Below are positions 1 to 10,304 of a stretch of DNA of 64,000 bases, piece by piece. The notes beneath the pieces were generated by a model. That model ran no database searches and was not told the DNA's origin. It saw only the letters and a list, made by a program, of their open reading frames with translations. A program made the position numbers and the translations under genes. How positions within the stretch are numbered: position 1 is the first letter of the stretch; each line of letters begins with the position of its first letter. Origin of the DNA: Pseudoalteromonas sp. T1lg88 (GTDB lineage Bacteria; Pseudomonadota; Gammaproteobacteria; Enterobacterales; Alteromonadaceae); contig NZ_PQCF01000026.1 in the NCBI RefSeq assembly GCF_002964765.1, forward strand, positions 215,742-279,741, written 5' to 3'.

Positions 1-593
1 ATCTTCATACGGATTTGGTTGATGAAGATACACAAGGTGTTTGAACGCTTAATATTACCGGTGAGCTTACGCAATGCCTGTGACATCAAACGGGCCTGCA
101 AACCAACGTGGCTGTCACCCATTTCACCTTCAATTTCTGCTTTTGGTGTTAGTGCGGCTACCGAGTCGACGATCACTACATCAACGGCGCCCGAACGTAC
201 CAGCATGTCACAAATTTCCAGCGCCTGCTCACCCGTGTCCGGCTGAGAAACAAGTAGCTCATCAACATTTACGCCTAGCTTCTCGGCATAAACCGGGTCA
301 AGGGCGTGCTCGGCGTCAACGAAGGCACAAGTTTTACCCTGGCGCTGGGCTTGAGCAACAACCTGCAAGGTCAATGTGGTTTTACCCGATGATTCCGGAC
401 CATAAATTTCCACTACACGGCCGGTAGGCAGACCGCCAATACCCAAGGCAATATCAATACCCAGTGAACCGGTAGAAATGGCTTCAACGTCCAAAGCCTG
501 GCTGTCGCCTAGCTTCATGATTGAGCCTTTACCAAATTGGCGCTCAATTTGTGAAAGCGCAGCGCTTAAGGCTTTTTGCTTGTTATCGTTCAT
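1..593 (-). CDS. recA: RecA recombinase, N-terminal part (gene runs off the left edge)
   Basis: RecA is the ATP-dependent strand-exchange protein and the co-protease that triggers LexA cleavage in the SOS response. The minus strand from the ATG at 593 reads [20 protein letters not shown], followed by a Walker A motif GPESSGKTT near residue 70 and continues RecA-like to the window edge. About 197 of roughly 350 codons are present, so the 3' end lies outside. A GGAG ribosome binding site precedes the start. The promoter with its LexA box lies at 663-690, next to the pncC stop codon; pncC followed by recA is the usual order in enterobacteria and relatives. Small plus-strand frames in this stretch are shadows of recA. 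Confidence 0.97.
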   Translation of the reverse strand, partial: MNDNKQKALSAALSQIERQFGKGSIMKLGDSQALDVEAISTGSLGIDIALGIGGLPTGRVVEIYGPESSGKTTLTLQVVAQAQRQGKTCAFVDAEHALDPVYAEKLGVNVDELLVSQPDTGEQALEICDMLVRSGAVDVVIVDSVAALTPKAEIEGEMGDSHVGLQARLMSQALRKLTGNIKRSNTLCIFINQIRMK

Positions 594-662
594 TATTTTC
601 TCCAAAATCATTGACCGCCAAGCTCATAATGCTTGGTATTAACGCTTGACTTAATGAACCTT

Positions 663-690
663 AGTATACTGTATGAAATTACAGTATCAA
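663..690 (-). promoter_or_regulatory. recA promoter with LexA (SOS) box
   Basis: The palindrome TACTGTATGAAATTACAGTA at 667-686 matches the LexA consensus CTGT-N8-ACAG. On the minus strand it lies between a -35 TTGATA (685-690) and a -10 TATACT (663-668) with a 16-base spacer, almost the same layout as the E. coli recA promoter. The box starts one base before the pncC stop codon. LexA should block RNA polymerase here until DNA damage. Confidence 0.93.
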
Positions 691-1193
691 GCAGATTCTA
701 AAATTTTTACCACCATGCTCAGGGCGTGACTGATAGCCTGCTCGCGTACATAGGCGCGATCCCCCATAAAATAGCGCTCTTCGGTATAGACCTGCTGATC
801 AAAGTACACGGCAAACCATACTAACCCCACCGGCTTATCTTCGCTGCCGCCATCCGGACCGGCAATGCCCGAGGTCACCACGGCGACATCCGCCTGTGCC
901 GCATGGGCTGCGCCGCGGGCCATTTCCACCACAGTTTGTTCGCTGACGGCGCCAAATTGGGCCAGGGTTTGCGCTGATACACCCAGGCGCTCTTGCTTAG
1001 CCTCATTGCTGTAGGTCACCGCGGCTTCGGCAAAATAACGCGAGCTTCCAGGGGTGTCGGTAATGGCATAAGCAATACCGCCGCCGGTACAGGACTCAGC
1101 GGTAGTGATCATCATCTGCTTATCCGTTAAAATAACGCCCAGTTGCGCGGCAAGGGTTTGTGTATTGGCAGTAAACCTTTGTTGTAAGTTCAT
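687..1193 (-). CDS. pncC: Nicotinamide-nucleotide amidase (CinA C-terminal type)
   Basis: PncC deamidates nicotinamide mononucleotide to nicotinate mononucleotide in the bacterial pyridine nucleotide cycle. The 168-residue protein is a stand-alone CinA C-terminal domain with the family signatures [12 protein letters not shown] near residues 27-38 and SGIAGPDGG near residue 107. The start is taken at 1193 (MNLQQRF) because AAGGA lies five bases upstream. A longer in-frame reading would run into the divergent mutS start and has no better ribosome site. It lies directly upstream of recA on the same strand, as in E. coli. The stop codon adjoins the recA LexA box. Confidence 0.92.
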   Translation of the reverse strand: MNLQQRFTANTQTLAAQLGVILTDKQMMITTAESCTGGGIAYAITDTPGSSRYFAEAAVTYSNEAKQERLGVSAQTLAQFGAVSEQTVVEMARGAAHAAQADVAVVTSGIAGPDGGSEDKPVGLVWFAVYFDQQVYTEERYFMGDRAYVREQAISHALSMVVKILESA

Positions 1194-1217
1194 AACCATC
1201 CTTATTCGAGTGAGTGC

Positions 1218-3812
1218 ATGTCGGCAAATCTCTATAGTGAAGATAATATAAAACAACAAACCCCCATGATGCAGCAATACTTGCGCATTAAGGCACAACA
1301 TGCCGATATTTTACTTTTTTATCGCATGGGGGACTTCTATGAAGTGTTTTTCGATGATGCCATTCGCGCAGCAGAATTATTAGATATTTCGCAGACTTAC
1401 CGAGGAAAAGCCGGTGGCGATCCAATCCCTATGGCGGGTGTACCCTATCATGCGGTAGAAAACTATCTGGCACGCCTGGTACAGCTTGGCGAATCCGTGG
1501 CCATTTGCGAGCAGGTTGGCGATCCGGCCACCAGCAAGGGCCCGGTTGAACGCAAGGTAGTGCGTATCGTCACCCCGGGCACGGTAACCGACGAAGCCCT
1601 GCTTAACGAGCGTCAGGACAACTTGCTGGTCAGTGTGTGCCAAGGCACTGGCGACTATTTTGGTGTGGCGTATCTGGATATTAATTCCGGACGTTTTAAT
1701 ATCGTCGAGTGTGCCGACGCCGACGCCTTTAAATCGACCCTGCAACGCCTTAACCCCGCTGAGCTGCTGTATTCGGAAAGCTTCAGCGATATCAGGCTTA
1801 TTGAGCATATCAAGGGCATGCGCCGTCGCCCGGAATGGGAGTTCGACCTGGACACCGCCATCACTTCCCTGTGCCAGCAATTTGGCACCCAAGACCTGAT
1901 TGGTTTTGGTGTTAATGATGCCAAACTGGGATTAGTGGCAGCCGGTTGCTTGCTGCAATACGTAAAAGACACCCAGCGCACCGCATTGCCCCATATCAAT
2001 GCCATCAGCCTGGAGCAAGACAGTCAAGCCGTGGTGCTCGACAGCGCCACCCGAAAAAACCTCGAGCTCACCCAAAACCTTGGCGGTGGCATTGAAAACA
2101 CCCTGGCGGCCGTTTTGGATAAAACCGCCACGCCCATGGGCTCGCGCCTGCTTAAGCGCCGTATTCATAACCCGATACGCTGCCGCGACGAGTTGAGCCA
2201 ACGCCTTGATGCCATCGAAACCCTGATCGACCAGGGCTGGCACCTTGAGCTCCATCCCTTGCTGCGCAATGTCGGCGATATCGAGCGTATCGTAGCTCGC
2301 TTAGCATTGGGCAACGCCCGGCCCAGAGATCTGTCCCGTTTACGCGCGGCGCTGCAACAGTTGCCGGAATTAAAGGGCCTGCTCGGCACCGCCTCGCAAC
2401 GACGTCTGGCACAAATCGCCAACGCCTGTGAGCCCAACGATGAGCTTTTGCACTTGCTTGAGCGCGCCATTATCGATAACCCGCCGGTGCTTATTCGCGA
2501 CGGCGGCGTGATTGCCGAAGGCTATAACCAAGAGCTCGACCATTGGCGCAACCTCTCCCAAGGTGCCACCGATGTACTCGAAGCCATGGAAGAGCGTGAG
2601 CGCGAAGTTACTGGGATCAGCACCTTAAAAATCGGCTACAACAAGGTGCATGGCTTTTATATCGATATTAGCCGCGCCAACTCGCACCTGGTGCCGGCGC
2701 ATTATATTCGCCGTCAAACCCTGAAAAACAACGAGCGCTATATTATTCCCGAGCTTAAAGAGCATGAGGACAAGGTGTTAGGCAGTCAGTCTCAGGCCCT
2801 GGCGCTGGAAAAGCAGCTTTATGAAGAGTTATTCACACTAATCGCCCCGCACTTGGAGCGCTTACAGCGTTTAGCGGCATCCCTAAGTGAGCTCGATGTA
2901 CTCAATAACTTTGCCGAGCGGGCGCTGACCCTGAACTATTGCAAGCCGGCGCTTGATGAAGGCGATGCCATCAGCATTAGCGAAGGTCGCCACCCTGTGG
3001 TCGAGCAGGTGATGCGCGACCCCTTTATCGCCAACCCCATAGAACTTAATAATCAGCGTCGCATGTTGATGATAACTGGCCCAAATATGGGTGGTAAATC
3101 AACCTATATGCGCCAAACTGCTCTGATCGTGCTGATGGCTCATATCGGCTGTTATGTGCCCGCTGCGAGCGCTAATATAGGCACAGTAGACCGTATATTT
3201 ACCCGTATCGGCGCCAGCGATGACCTGGCCTCCGGGCGCTCAACCTTTATGGTGGAGATGACGGAAACCGCCACCATTTTAAATAATGCCAGTCAGCATT
3301 CTCTGGTATTAATGGATGAAATTGGCCGCGGTACCAGCACCTATGACGGTCTCTCCCTGGCCTATGCCACGGCGGATTACCTGGCGCATAAGATCAATGC
3401 CAAAACCTTGTTCGCAACCCATTATTTTGAGCTCACCGAACTGGCGGAGCAGGAGTCGGGACTGGTCAATGTGCACCTAGATGCCATTGAGCACAACGAC
3501 ACCATAGCCTTTATGCATAAGGTATTGGAAGGGCCGGCCAGTAAGAGCTTCGGCCTGCAGGTGGCGGCTTTAGCCGGTGTGCCTAAGGCGGTGATCACCA
3601 ACGCCAAACGCAAGCTTAAACAGCTGGAGCAGCAGCCGGCCTTAAACGCTAATGGCAATGGCCAAGCAAACGGCAATGGTGCAAATCAACTTGAGCTCTT
3701 ACCCTCTGAGCCCGAGCCCAGCGCCCTCGAAGTGGCGCTTGGTGAGATCAATCCCGATGAGCTTACTCCTCGTCAGGCGTTAGATGCCCTGTATCATTTA
3801 AAGTCGCTGTAA
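1218..3812 (+). CDS. mutS: DNA mismatch repair protein MutS
   Basis: MutS recognises base mismatches and small loops and recruits MutL. The 864-residue protein is close to the E. coli length (853). The mismatch-probing Phe-X-Glu motif lies in [11 protein letters not shown] around residues 34-44. The connector, lever and clamp regions follow, then the C-terminal ABC-type ATPase with Walker A GPNMGGKS near residue 618 and Walker [13 protein letters not shown] near residue 697. An Asn/Gly-rich linker (about residues 810-825) precedes the C-terminal dimerisation helices. The start [10 protein letters not shown] leaves only 24 bases to the divergent pncC start. A bidirectional terminator separates it from convergent rpoS. 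Confidence 0.97.
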   Translation: MSANLYSEDNIKQQTPMMQQYLRIKAQHADILLFYRMGDFYEVFFDDAIRAAELLDISQTYRGKAGGDPIPMAGVPYHAVENYLARLVQLGESVAICEQVGDPATSKGPVERKVVRIVTPGTVTDEALLNERQDNLLVSVCQGTGDYFGVAYLDINSGRFNIVECADADAFKSTLQRLNPAELLYSESFSDIRLIEHIKGMRRRPEWEFDLDTAITSLCQQFGTQDLIGFGVNDAKLGLVAAGCLLQYVKDTQRTALPHINAISLEQDSQAVVLDSATRKNLELTQNLGGGIENTLAAVLDKTATPMGSRLLKRRIHNPIRCRDELSQRLDAIETLIDQGWHLELHPLLRNVGDIERIVARLALGNARPRDLSRLRAALQQLPELKGLLGTASQRRLAQIANACEPNDELLHLLERAIIDNPPVLIRDGGVIAEGYNQELDHWRNLSQGATDVLEAMEEREREVTGISTLKIGYNKVHGFYIDISRANSHLVPAHYIRRQTLKNNERYIIPELKEHEDKVLGSQSQALALEKQLYEELFTLIAPHLERLQRLAASLSELDVLNNFAERALTLNYCKPALDEGDAISISEGRHPVVEQVMRDPFIANPIELNNQRRMLMITGPNMGGKSTYMRQTALIVLMAHIGCYVPAASANIGTVDRIFTRIGASDDLASGRSTFMVEMTETATILNNASQHSLVLMDEIGRGTSTYDGLSLAYATADYLAHKINAKTLFATHYFELTELAEQESGLVNVHLDAIEHNDTIAFMHKVLEGPASKSFGLQVAALAGVPKAVITNAKRKLKQLEQQPALNANGNGQANGNGANQLELLPSEPEPSALEVALGEINPDELTPRQALDALYHLKSL

Positions 3813-3831
3813 AGTGACCATCTAAAAACAC

Positions 3832-3862
3832 AAAAACGCCGCTAATTTAGCGGCGTTTTTTC
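3832..3862. terminator. Bidirectional terminator between mutS and rpoS
   Basis: AACGCCGCTA and TAGCGGCGTT form a stem around a three-base loop, flanked by an A run on the left and a T run on the right. It can therefore end both mutS (plus) and rpoS (minus). Confidence 0.88.
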
Positions 3863-3884
3863 TTATCTTAATAACTTAGGGAAG

Positions 3885-4862
3885 TTATATCTGTTCGAAC
3901 AAGCTTTCGGTATTCAGCCCTTCATGTTGCAGCATGTCTTTAAGACGGCGCAGCGCTTCTACCTGAATTTGCCGTACCCGCTCACGGGTCAGGCCAATTT
4001 CACGGCCTACATCTTCTAATGTAGAAGGCTCATAGCCCAGTAAACCGAAGCGACGTGCTAACACTTCCCTTTGCTTCGGGTTTAGCTCATCGAGCCAGTG
4101 CACAATATGACTGTTAATATCGTTATTCTGCACTTCCCCTTCTGGGCCGCGGCCCTTTTCATCGGCAATGATATCGAGCAATGCCTTGTCATTATCGCCC
4201 CCGATCGGGGTGTCGACGGAAGAAATTTTTTCGTTCAAACGCAACATCTTAGTTACGTCTTCCACCGGTTTATCCAAACGCTCGGCTATTTCTTCGGCGG
4301 TCGGCTCGTGGTCCAATTGCTGCGTTAACTCGCGGGCGGTGCGTAAGTAGACGTTAAGTTCTTTAACTACGTGAATAGGTAGGCGTATGGTGCGGGTTTG
4401 ATTCATGATCGCCCGCTCTATGGTTTGGCGTATCCACCAGGTGGCATAGGTTGAAAAGCGAAAACCCCGTTCTGGGTCAAACTTTTCCACCGCTCGGATC
4501 AGACCCAGGTTACCCTCTTCAATCAGAGCCAGTAATGCCAGGCCGCGATTGTTGTAACGGCGGGCGATTTTTACTACCAGCCTCAAGTTACTTTCGATCA
4601 TGCGTTTGCGTGATGCTTCACAACCGCGCAGCGCCTTGCGGGCAAAATAGACTTCTTCTTCGGCGCTTAGCAGCGGCGAGAAACCAATTTCACCTAAATA
4701 TAATTGCGTGGCGTCGAGGTTTTTGACATTGTCGTCTTTGGCAAACAATTCATCGTCACTATCGTCCTCAACCTCCTCAAGAAGCTCCTCTTTTGGCTCA
4801 TCAAGAACGTCCGAATCATTGCTATTGTCATGCGTACTTTCTAGTTTTACAGTTTGACCCAT
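3885..4862 (-). CDS. rpoS: RNA polymerase sigma factor RpoS (sigma-38)
   Basis: RpoS directs RNA polymerase in stationary phase and general stress. The 325-residue protein has an acidic N-terminus (residues 10-45), region 1.2 ([11 protein letters not shown], 50-60), region 2 with [17 protein letters not shown] (136-152), region 3, and region 4 with the helix-turn-helix [20 protein letters not shown] (about 278-297). A strong GGGAGG site precedes the ATG. It follows nlpD, as is usual, and part of its transcription probably comes from within nlpD. One oddity: in the region 2.2 motif LALLxLIEEGN the normally invariant Asp is Ala (residue 112, codon at 4527-4529). Confidence 0.96.
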   Translation of the reverse strand: MGQTVKLESTHDNSNDSDVLDEPKEELLEEVEDDSDDELFAKDDNVKNLDATQLYLGEIGFSPLLSAEEEVYFARKALRGCEASRKRMIESNLRLVVKIARRYNNRGLALLALIEEGNLGLIRAVEKFDPERGFRFSTYATWWIRQTIERAIMNQTRTIRLPIHVVKELNVYLRTARELTQQLDHEPTAEEIAERLDKPVEDVTKMLRLNEKISSVDTPIGGDNDKALLDIIADEKGRGPEGEVQNNDINSHIVHWLDELNPKQREVLARRFGLLGYEPSTLEDVGREIGLTRERVRQIQVEALRRLKDMLQHEGLNTESLFEQI

Positions 4863-4926
4863 CAGAATACCCTCCCGTGTAATTCAGATATATCCTTACA
4901 CTAAATTACTCTTATTGCCCGTCGCG

Positions 4927-5748
4927 CTAGGGTAAAAAATTTGCCGGATTGACCGCCTTACCTCTATACCGTATTTCAAACCTAAGTGCAGTGATAGAAG
5001 ATTCAGTACTGCCCATTTCCGCTATTTTTTGCCCAGCTTTGACATCCTGTTTTTCTTTTACTAGTAAACGCGAGTTGTGCGCATAGGCGCTAAGATAATC
5101 ATCATTATGTTTCACTATGATTAAATTACCGTATCCCCTGAGCGCGTCCCCAGCGTAAACAACCACACCGTCTGCCGCTGCCGAGATAGCCGTTCCTGTT
5201 TTGTTCGCTATTTGCAATCCCTTGAAGCCATTCTCACGGTTGGAGAAACCTTGCGTTACTTTCCCCTGGGTGGGCCATTTCCACTTTAGTTTGTTAGCAA
5301 CTCCTGATGATTTGCTAACATTTTTTTTACTAGTTGCATTTTGAACATACTCCCGTTGCACTGGCTTAGCAACCTCTTTCTTGAAATTTCCGCCTGTTTT
5401 TTGTCTTGTTTCTCTAGGCTTTTTACTCGAATTAAGGTATCTTTCCTGCTTTTTCTTTTTTAGCCACTGTGATTCTAGGTAAATGAGTTGATTGGGATAA
5501 ATGGTATAGGGAGGTTTAATGCCGTTTATTTGCGCGACTTCGCGAACGTCCTTTTTTGCACTAAACGCAATAGAGTAGAGGGTATCGCCTTTTTGCACCC
5601 GGTAATGCTCACCGGTTATATGAATTTTACGTGTCACTTTGGCCTGACCAGTTTCCAGGGAGGAAACTGGTGCCGGCCCAGTACGGGAGGTGCAGGCGCT
5701 GATAACAAAAGAAACCAGCAGTAATAAACTGGTGTTTTTGAAACTCAT
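4927..5748 (-). CDS. nlpD: Murein hydrolase activator NlpD (LysM plus degenerate LytM lipoprotein)
   Basis: NlpD is an outer-membrane lipoprotein that activates a periplasmic amidase (AmiC in E. coli) for daughter-cell separation. The start is set at 5748 ([10 protein letters not shown]), with GGAAGG just upstream; an earlier ATG overlaps that ribosome site. The lipobox VISAC puts the lipidated Cys near residue 19. A LysM domain ([13 protein letters not shown]) follows near residues 50-90, then a Lys-rich linker. The C-terminal M23/LytM domain contains [12 protein letters not shown] and [15 protein letters not shown]. The HxxxD and HxH zinc ligands of active M23 peptidases are absent, as expected for an activator rather than a hydrolase. 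Confidence 0.93.
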   Translation of the reverse strand: MSFKNTSLLLLVSFVISACTSRTGPAPVSSLETGQAKVTRKIHITGEHYRVQKGDTLYSIAFSAKKDVREVAQINGIKPPYTIYPNQLIYLESQWLKKKKQERYLNSSKKPRETRQKTGGNFKKEVAKPVQREYVQNATSKKNVSKSSGVANKLKWKWPTQGKVTQGFSNRENGFKGLQIANKTGTAISAAADGVVVYAGDALRGYGNLIIVKHNDDYLSAYAHNSRLLVKEKQDVKAGQKIAEMGSTESSITALRFEIRYRGKAVNPANFLP

Positions 5749-5766
5749 GCAGCGCCCTTCCATTAG

Positions 5767-6345
5767 CTAGCGGAGCACTAAATATAAAACGATTGCCAGG
5801 CCCACGACAAGCCAGCCTAGAACTTCCACATACTGGCGCAACTTTTCTTCCATGCGTGCGCCGCCCCATTTCATCAGCGCTGCCACCAGGAAGAAACGCG
5901 CTCCACGACCTATGGCCGAGGCCAGTAAAAAAGGCAAAAATGCCATCTGCAACAGGCCTGCGCCTATGGTAAAGACCTTATAGGGAATGGGCGAGAAACC
6001 GGCGATAAACACCACCCAGATGCCGTATTCCTTAAACCAGGCCAGGGCATGATCAAACTTATCCTGCCAACCCATGGAAGCAATCAAGGGCTCAACAACA
6101 GGCTCAAAAAGCCAATATCCCAGGGCATACCCTAGGATGCCACCGATCACTGACGCCAAGGTAGTCAACAAAGCAAAGCGCCAGGCCGAACCAGGTTTGG
6201 CCAAGCACATGGGGGCCAACATAACATCCGGTGGGACGGGGAAAATAACAGATTCGGCAAAACTCATTCCGGCAAGATAACGCTCAGCATGGCGATGTCT
6301 TGCCCAACGCAGCGCGGCGTCGTACAAAGCAGTAAAGAGGCGCAA
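5767..6345 (-). CDS. yqaA: YqaA/DedA-type (VTT domain) inner-membrane protein
   Basis: The 192-residue membrane protein has several hydrophobic segments and the VTT/DedA-type pattern of YqaA: SFAESVIFPVPPDVMLAP near residues 28-45 and FIAGFSPIPYKVFTIGAGLL near 113-132. The exact substrate of YqaA is unsettled. DedA relatives act in lipid or drug translocation across the inner membrane, so a transport-related role is only an inference. It sits between pcm and nlpD in the same orientation with gaps of 9 and 18 bases, a position seen in other Alteromonadales. Confidence 0.85.
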   Translation of the reverse strand: MRLFTALYDAALRWARHRHAERYLAGMSFAESVIFPVPPDVMLAPMCLAKPGSAWRFALLTTLASVIGGILGYALGYWLFEPVVEPLIASMGWQDKFDHALAWFKEYGIWVVFIAGFSPIPYKVFTIGAGLLQMAFLPFLLASAIGRGARFFLVAALMKWGGARMEEKLRQYVEVLGWLVVGLAIVLYLVLR

Positions 6346-6354
6346 AGAATATCC

Positions 6355-6993
6355 TTAAATTATATCGCCAGGCACCAAGGGTACGAAACGTACATGGGCT
6401 ATGACTTGTTGTTTAAACTCATTTTCGCAGCGAGTATACAGCATCAATTTTTGCTCTGCATCGCCAATGGGAATTATCATGACCCCGCCTTCATCGAGCT
6501 GCTCCAGCAACTGCTGCGGCACGCTTTTCGCCGCGGCGGTGACGATAATACCCTGAAACGGCGCTTGCGAGGCCCAGCCTTTCCAGCCATCGCCATGTTT
6601 CATGGTCACATTATACAAGTCGAGCTGATGTAAGCGTCGTTTCGCCTGCCATTGCAGGGCCTTGATGCGCTCAACCGAGTACACCTTATCGAACAACTGC
6701 GCCAATATGGCGCTTTGATAGCCCGAGCCGGTGCCAATTTCCAGTACCTTATCGCGCACCCCGTGCTGGCGTAATACCTGAGTCATCAGCGCCACAATAT
6801 AAGGCTGAGAAATGGTTTGCCCCTGGCCGATAGGTAGGGCGGTATTTTGATAGGCCTTATGTTGCAATACATCATCGATAAACAAATGGCGCGGCGTTTT
6901 TGCCATCGCCTCTAACACTTGCTCATCGCTAATGCCTTCCTGAGCCAGCAGCTTGACCAAAGAGCCGGCGCTACGCTGATAATTAGTGATCAT
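6355..6993 (-). CDS. pcm: Protein-L-isoaspartate O-methyltransferase
   Basis: Pcm methylates isoaspartyl residues in aged proteins with S-adenosylmethionine and so starts their repair. The 212-residue protein is of normal length. It shows the family's [18 protein letters not shown] motif (about residues 51-68) and the Rossmann SAM-binding motif [13 protein letters not shown] (about 82-94). Its start overlaps the end of surE by 11 bases, so the two are probably translationally coupled. The surE-pcm-nlpD-rpoS order is conserved in gammaproteobacteria and ties it to stationary-phase survival. Confidence 0.95.
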   Translation of the reverse strand: MITNYQRSAGSLVKLLAQEGISDEQVLEAMAKTPRHLFIDDVLQHKAYQNTALPIGQGQTISQPYIVALMTQVLRQHGVRDKVLEIGTGSGYQSAILAQLFDKVYSVERIKALQWQAKRRLHQLDLYNVTMKHGDGWKGWASQAPFQGIIVTAAAKSVPQQLLEQLDEGGVMIIPIGDAEQKLMLYTRCENEFKQQVIAHVRFVPLVPGDII

Positions 6994-7741
6994 TTTCCAG
7001 CTCCGCTAACCAATGCTGTAAAGGGGCAATGCTTTCTTTAGCTGTCATGTCTACGCTCAAGGGCGTAACCGAGGCATAGCCTTGGCGAATGGCCGCAAAA
7101 TCCGTGCCCTCACCGGCATCAAGCTCAGGCCCAAGAGAACCATACCAATACACGACACGACCCCAAGGGTCACGCTGTACTGTCATGGTTTCGGCCTTAT
7201 GTCTGGCGCCCAAGCGGGTGACCTTAACGCCCTTGAGTTCGTCGTAAGGGACATCGGGAACATTGATGTTGATGATTTGGTCATTGGGTAAGGGGTGACT
7301 TCTCAACTTGGTGATTATATCCACCGTCACCTTAGCGGCAGTTTCAAAGTGTTTGCAATCATGGCCGACCAGGGACACGGCGATGGCGGGCAGACCCATA
7401 TGGCGCCCTTCGGTAGCGGCGGCTACCGTGCCCGAATACAGGGTGTCATCCCCTAAATTGGCACCATGATTAATGCCGGCCACCACTAGATCCGGCTGCT
7501 CAGGCAAGAGCGCATTGAGGGCCACATGAACGCAATCAGTGGGGGTACCATTGACACTGATAAAGCCATTCTCTAATTTTTGCGCCCGCAATGGATTCAT
7601 TAATGTGAGCGAGTTACTGGCGCCGCTGCAATTGCGATCCGGGGCGACCACATCGACGCTGGCAATCTCCTTTAAGGCCCGATGCAGGGCCGCTATGCCC
7701 TTGGCATGTACGCCATCATCATTGCTCAGCAATATCTTCAT
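6983..7741 (-). CDS. surE: 5'/3'-nucleotidase SurE
   Basis: SurE is a cytoplasmic, divalent-metal-dependent phosphatase acting on nucleoside monophosphates and short polyphosphate, linked to stationary-phase survival. The start is set at 7741 ([15 protein letters not shown]), with AAGGAG five bases upstream. An adjacent ATG would add only one Met, and the longer frame runs into truD. The metal-binding NDD motif is at residues 7-9, and [11 protein letters not shown] and [24 protein letters not shown] follow. At 252 residues it matches the family length. Its 5' end overlaps the 3' end of truD by 23 bases. Confidence 0.95.
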   Translation of the reverse strand: MKILLSNDDGVHAKGIAALHRALKEIASVDVVAPDRNCSGASNSLTLMNPLRAQKLENGFISVNGTPTDCVHVALNALLPEQPDLVVAGINHGANLGDDTLYSGTVAAATEGRHMGLPAIAVSLVGHDCKHFETAAKVTVDIITKLRSHPLPNDQIININVPDVPYDELKGVKVTRLGARHKAETMTVQRDPWGRVVYWYGSLGPELDAGEGTDFAAIRQGYASVTPLSVDMTAKESIAPLQHWLAELENDH

Positions 7742-8825
7742 CATGACTCCTTGCAATACTGTTTTCGCACTGGCGGTAATCCACCAATTCTCGTAACAAC
7801 GCAGTGGCAAAACACCCTTTTTTCAGTGAAAAGCTCAATTCAATCGAATCGCTCGTGGGCATTTTTACCTGTAAGTTTTCCGGATATAAGCGCAACATGC
7901 GGCGCTCGGTTTTTAAACCTATCTCCGCCAAACCCTGACACCAGTCATGATAAGGCTGCAACCAATGTTGCTCTTCTTCAACCAAGCCCTTATCGCCCTT
8001 ACCCACCAGGGGCGCCGACAACTCGATGTCACCTTCCACCAATCGGGTAATGTTATCCGGGGTGATGGCATCGGTAAAAAATGCGTTGCTGCCACTGAGC
8101 ATAAAGACTTCATGTTGCAGGGTTTTGGCAAGACCATGCTCAGCCACACGCAGGCTGACTATCTGGTTAAAAATATAAGAGCGGGCGGCAGAGATCACCA
8201 TAGACCTTAGTTTACGATCGCGGATTTGCTCGCCGGCAAACATACGCTCGGCCATCACCAGGTTATGGCCATCGTGACCAAAGCGTTGCTCGCCAAAGTA
8301 ATTAGGCACTCCTTGGCGCACCGCATTGATACGACTGAGCACAGCCAGTGGCTCGCTCACCTCACGCAGCACTATGGTAAAACGGTTGCCCTTATGGCAT
8401 CCGGTACGCAGCTTGCGACCATGGCGCACTTGCTTGGCAACAAAAATTTGCTCGTCGTTGAGGGCGCTAAAGTCGAGCTCCTGTTTAATGGGCACGGGCA
8501 CGCTAAACCATTGTGAACACACACCTTGGCGGTCTTTTTGTCCGGCGTAGCTGACCTCACGCGGCGCTACCTTGGCAAATTTCGCGATTTTCTTGGCTAC
8601 ATTGACGGTATTGATACCGCGCTTGATCACATGCAAACACACGTGCTCGCCACTGCCATCAAGCTCAAAGCCCAGCTCTTCATCAACCATAAAGTCTTCC
8701 GGCAGGCGCTTAAATACCGCCTTGGCGGTAGGCTTGCCGTATAAATACTGCAGCGAGGCTAATGGCTCTTGTGTGCGCTCCGCTGCTGGCGCTTTTTGCC
8801 TAGGTGCTGAAGGCTCTTGCTTCAT
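7719..8825 (-). CDS. truD: tRNA pseudouridine(13) synthase TruD
   Basis: TruD converts U13 of tRNA-Glu to pseudouridine. The 368-residue protein has the TruD signature AGQKDRQG near residues 95-102, with the catalytic Asp at about 98, and [14 protein letters not shown] near residue 177. It has a somewhat longer, Ala/Glu-rich N-terminus than E. coli TruD (349 residues). The start codon forms an ATGA overlap with the ispF stop, indicating coupled translation in the ispD-ispF-truD-surE-pcm string. Confidence 0.94.
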   Translation of the reverse strand: MKQEPSAPRQKAPAAERTQEPLASLQYLYGKPTAKAVFKRLPEDFMVDEELGFELDGSGEHVCLHVIKRGINTVNVAKKIAKFAKVAPREVSYAGQKDRQGVCSQWFSVPVPIKQELDFSALNDEQIFVAKQVRHGRKLRTGCHKGNRFTIVLREVSEPLAVLSRINAVRQGVPNYFGEQRFGHDGHNLVMAERMFAGEQIRDRKLRSMVISAARSYIFNQIVSLRVAEHGLAKTLQHEVFMLSGSNAFFTDAITPDNITRLVEGDIELSAPLVGKGDKGLVEEEQHWLQPYHDWCQGLAEIGLKTERRMLRLYPENLQVKMPTSDSIELSFSLKKGCFATALLRELVDYRQCENSIARSHDEDIAEQ

Positions 8826-9301
8826 GGTTGCTGCACCAAAAGCGCTACCGCGTGGGCGGCAATACCCTCTTTACGTCCGGTAAACCCGAGCTTTTCAGTG
8901 GTGGTGGCTTTGACATTAACCTGATCTAAACTGACCGCCAGATCCGCCGCCAGGCAAGCGCGCATGGCATCAATATGCGGGCGCATTTTTGGCGCTTGCG
9001 CCACTATGGTAAGGTCGACATTCGCCACTACAAAGGCGCGATCATGCACCTCGGCCATGACTCGGCGCAGCAGAATACGGCTGTCGATGCCGGCAAATTC
9101 TTCGCTGGTATCGGGAAAATGCTTGCCTATATCGCCCATTGCCATGGCGCCAAGCAAGGCATCACACAAGGCATGAATAGCCACATCACCATCTGAGTGG
9201 GCGATAAAGCCTTGTTCATAATCGACCTTTACGCCGCCGATAGTAAGCGGCCCATGACCGCCAAAACTATGTACGTCAAAACCATGGCCTATTCGAATCA
9301 T
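8822..9301 (-). CDS. ispF: 2-C-methyl-D-erythritol 2,4-cyclodiphosphate synthase
   Basis: IspF carries out the cyclisation step of the MEP isoprenoid pathway, releasing CMP. The 159-residue protein is standard length and has the metal ligands in RIGHGFDVH (residues 3-11) and the [17 protein letters not shown] motif (about 35-51). Both ends overlap neighbours by four bases (ispD upstream, truD downstream), so it lies inside one transcription unit. Confidence 0.96.
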   Translation of the reverse strand: MIRIGHGFDVHSFGGHGPLTIGGVKVDYEQGFIAHSDGDVAIHALCDALLGAMAMGDIGKHFPDTSEEFAGIDSRILLRRVMAEVHDRAFVVANVDLTIVAQAPKMRPHIDAMRACLAADLAVSLDQVNVKATTTEKLGFTGRKEGIAAHAVALLVQQP

Positions 9302-9996
9302 AAAATCTCCGTCATTTGTTGCCCTAACAGGAAGTCGGCAAGTTGCAGATCTTCTGGGGTGGTCAACTTAAAATTGTCGCTGCGACCGGCGATTAAACGC
9401 ACCGGGTGCCCAGCCCATTCCATCGCTGATGCCTCATCGGTAATGGTAGCGCCACAGGCTAAGGCATCACGCAAGGCCTGGCGCAATTGGGCATAAGGGA
9501 AAAACTGAGGGGTCAGCGCCTGATAAAGATACTCGCGCTCTATGGTTTGCTGCACATGACTGTCACCGCGCTTTATGGTGTCGCGCACCTTGGCGGCCAG
9601 TATGCCGCCCTCGCCATGGTGCTGGCACTCATTTATTAAACGTTCGATATCGGCGGGGCTCACCAAGGGCCTAGCGGCGTCATGCACTAGCACCCACTGG
9701 GGTGGATTTGCTTCAAGGGCATCAAGGGCGGCAAGCACGGAATCGGCGCGCTCTTTGCCACCAATTACGGTATGCACAAATTGGGAGTCTATAGGCAGCT
9801 CGGCGAAATACTCGTCATTGGCGCCTATGGCCACGGTAATACTCTTTACCGCCGCCACCTGGGCGAGCTTATTCAGGCTGTGCTCCAGCACGGTTTTGCC
9901 CTGTAATTGCAAGTACTGCTTAGGGCGTTGAGATTGCATCCGCGCGCCAACTCCGGCGGCGGGCACTATGGCAATAATGCCGTGATTTTCACTCAT
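9298..9996 (-). CDS. ispD: 2-C-methyl-D-erythritol 4-phosphate cytidylyltransferase
   Basis: IspD transfers CMP from CTP to methylerythritol phosphate in the MEP pathway. The 232-residue protein starts with the nucleotide-binding loop [20 protein letters not shown] (about residues 10-29) and has [12 protein letters not shown] near residue 102. It ends in a four-base overlap with ispF and follows ftsB by 17 bases, the same ftsB-ispD-ispF order as in E. coli. Confidence 0.96.
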   Translation of the reverse strand: MSENHGIIAIVPAAGVGARMQSQRPKQYLQLQGKTVLEHSLNKLAQVAAVKSITVAIGANDEYFAELPIDSQFVHTVIGGKERADSVLAALDALEANPPQWVLVHDAARPLVSPADIERLINECQHHGEGGILAAKVRDTIKRGDSHVQQTIEREYLYQALTPQFFPYAQLRQALRDALACGATITDEASAMEWAGHPVRLIAGRSDNFKLTTPEDLQLADFLLGQQMTEIL

Positions 9997-10013
9997 ATAA
10001 CTACTTTGCGTTA

Positions 10014-10304
10014 TTATTTTGACTCAGATTGTTTACTCGGTAACACCCGATAAAACACTTCTCCGGGCTTGATCATACCCAGCTCATGGCGGGCACGCTC
10101 TTCCACCCCTTCCAAGTCCAGTTTTAAATCTTGTATATCGGCTTCGAGTAACTTGTTACGCTTATTTAATTGCTGATTCGTTTGCTCATGATTGGCCACC
10201 GCCTTGGTTAAACGGCTATAGTCTTCGATGCCGTTGTGACCAAACCACAACAAGTATTGCAGATACAGCAACAATGCCAACAAACCTAATTGGAATAATC
10301 GCAT
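10014..10304 (-). CDS. ftsB: Cell division protein FtsB
   Basis: FtsB is a small bitopic inner-membrane protein that joins FtsL and FtsQ in the divisome. The 96 residues begin with one transmembrane segment (LFQLGLLALLLYLQYLLWFG, residues 3-22). A coiled coil follows (about 30-70, with NKRNKLLEADIQDLKLDLEG), then the family pattern ERARHELGMIKPGEVFYRV. Its ATG shares one base with the stop codon of the upstream gene (TAATG), which suggests translational coupling to that unrecognised gene. Confidence 0.94.
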   Translation of the reverse strand: MRLFQLGLLALLLYLQYLLWFGHNGIEDYSRLTKAVANHEQTNQQLNKRNKLLEADIQDLKLDLEGVEERARHELGMIKPGEVFYRVLPSKQSESK

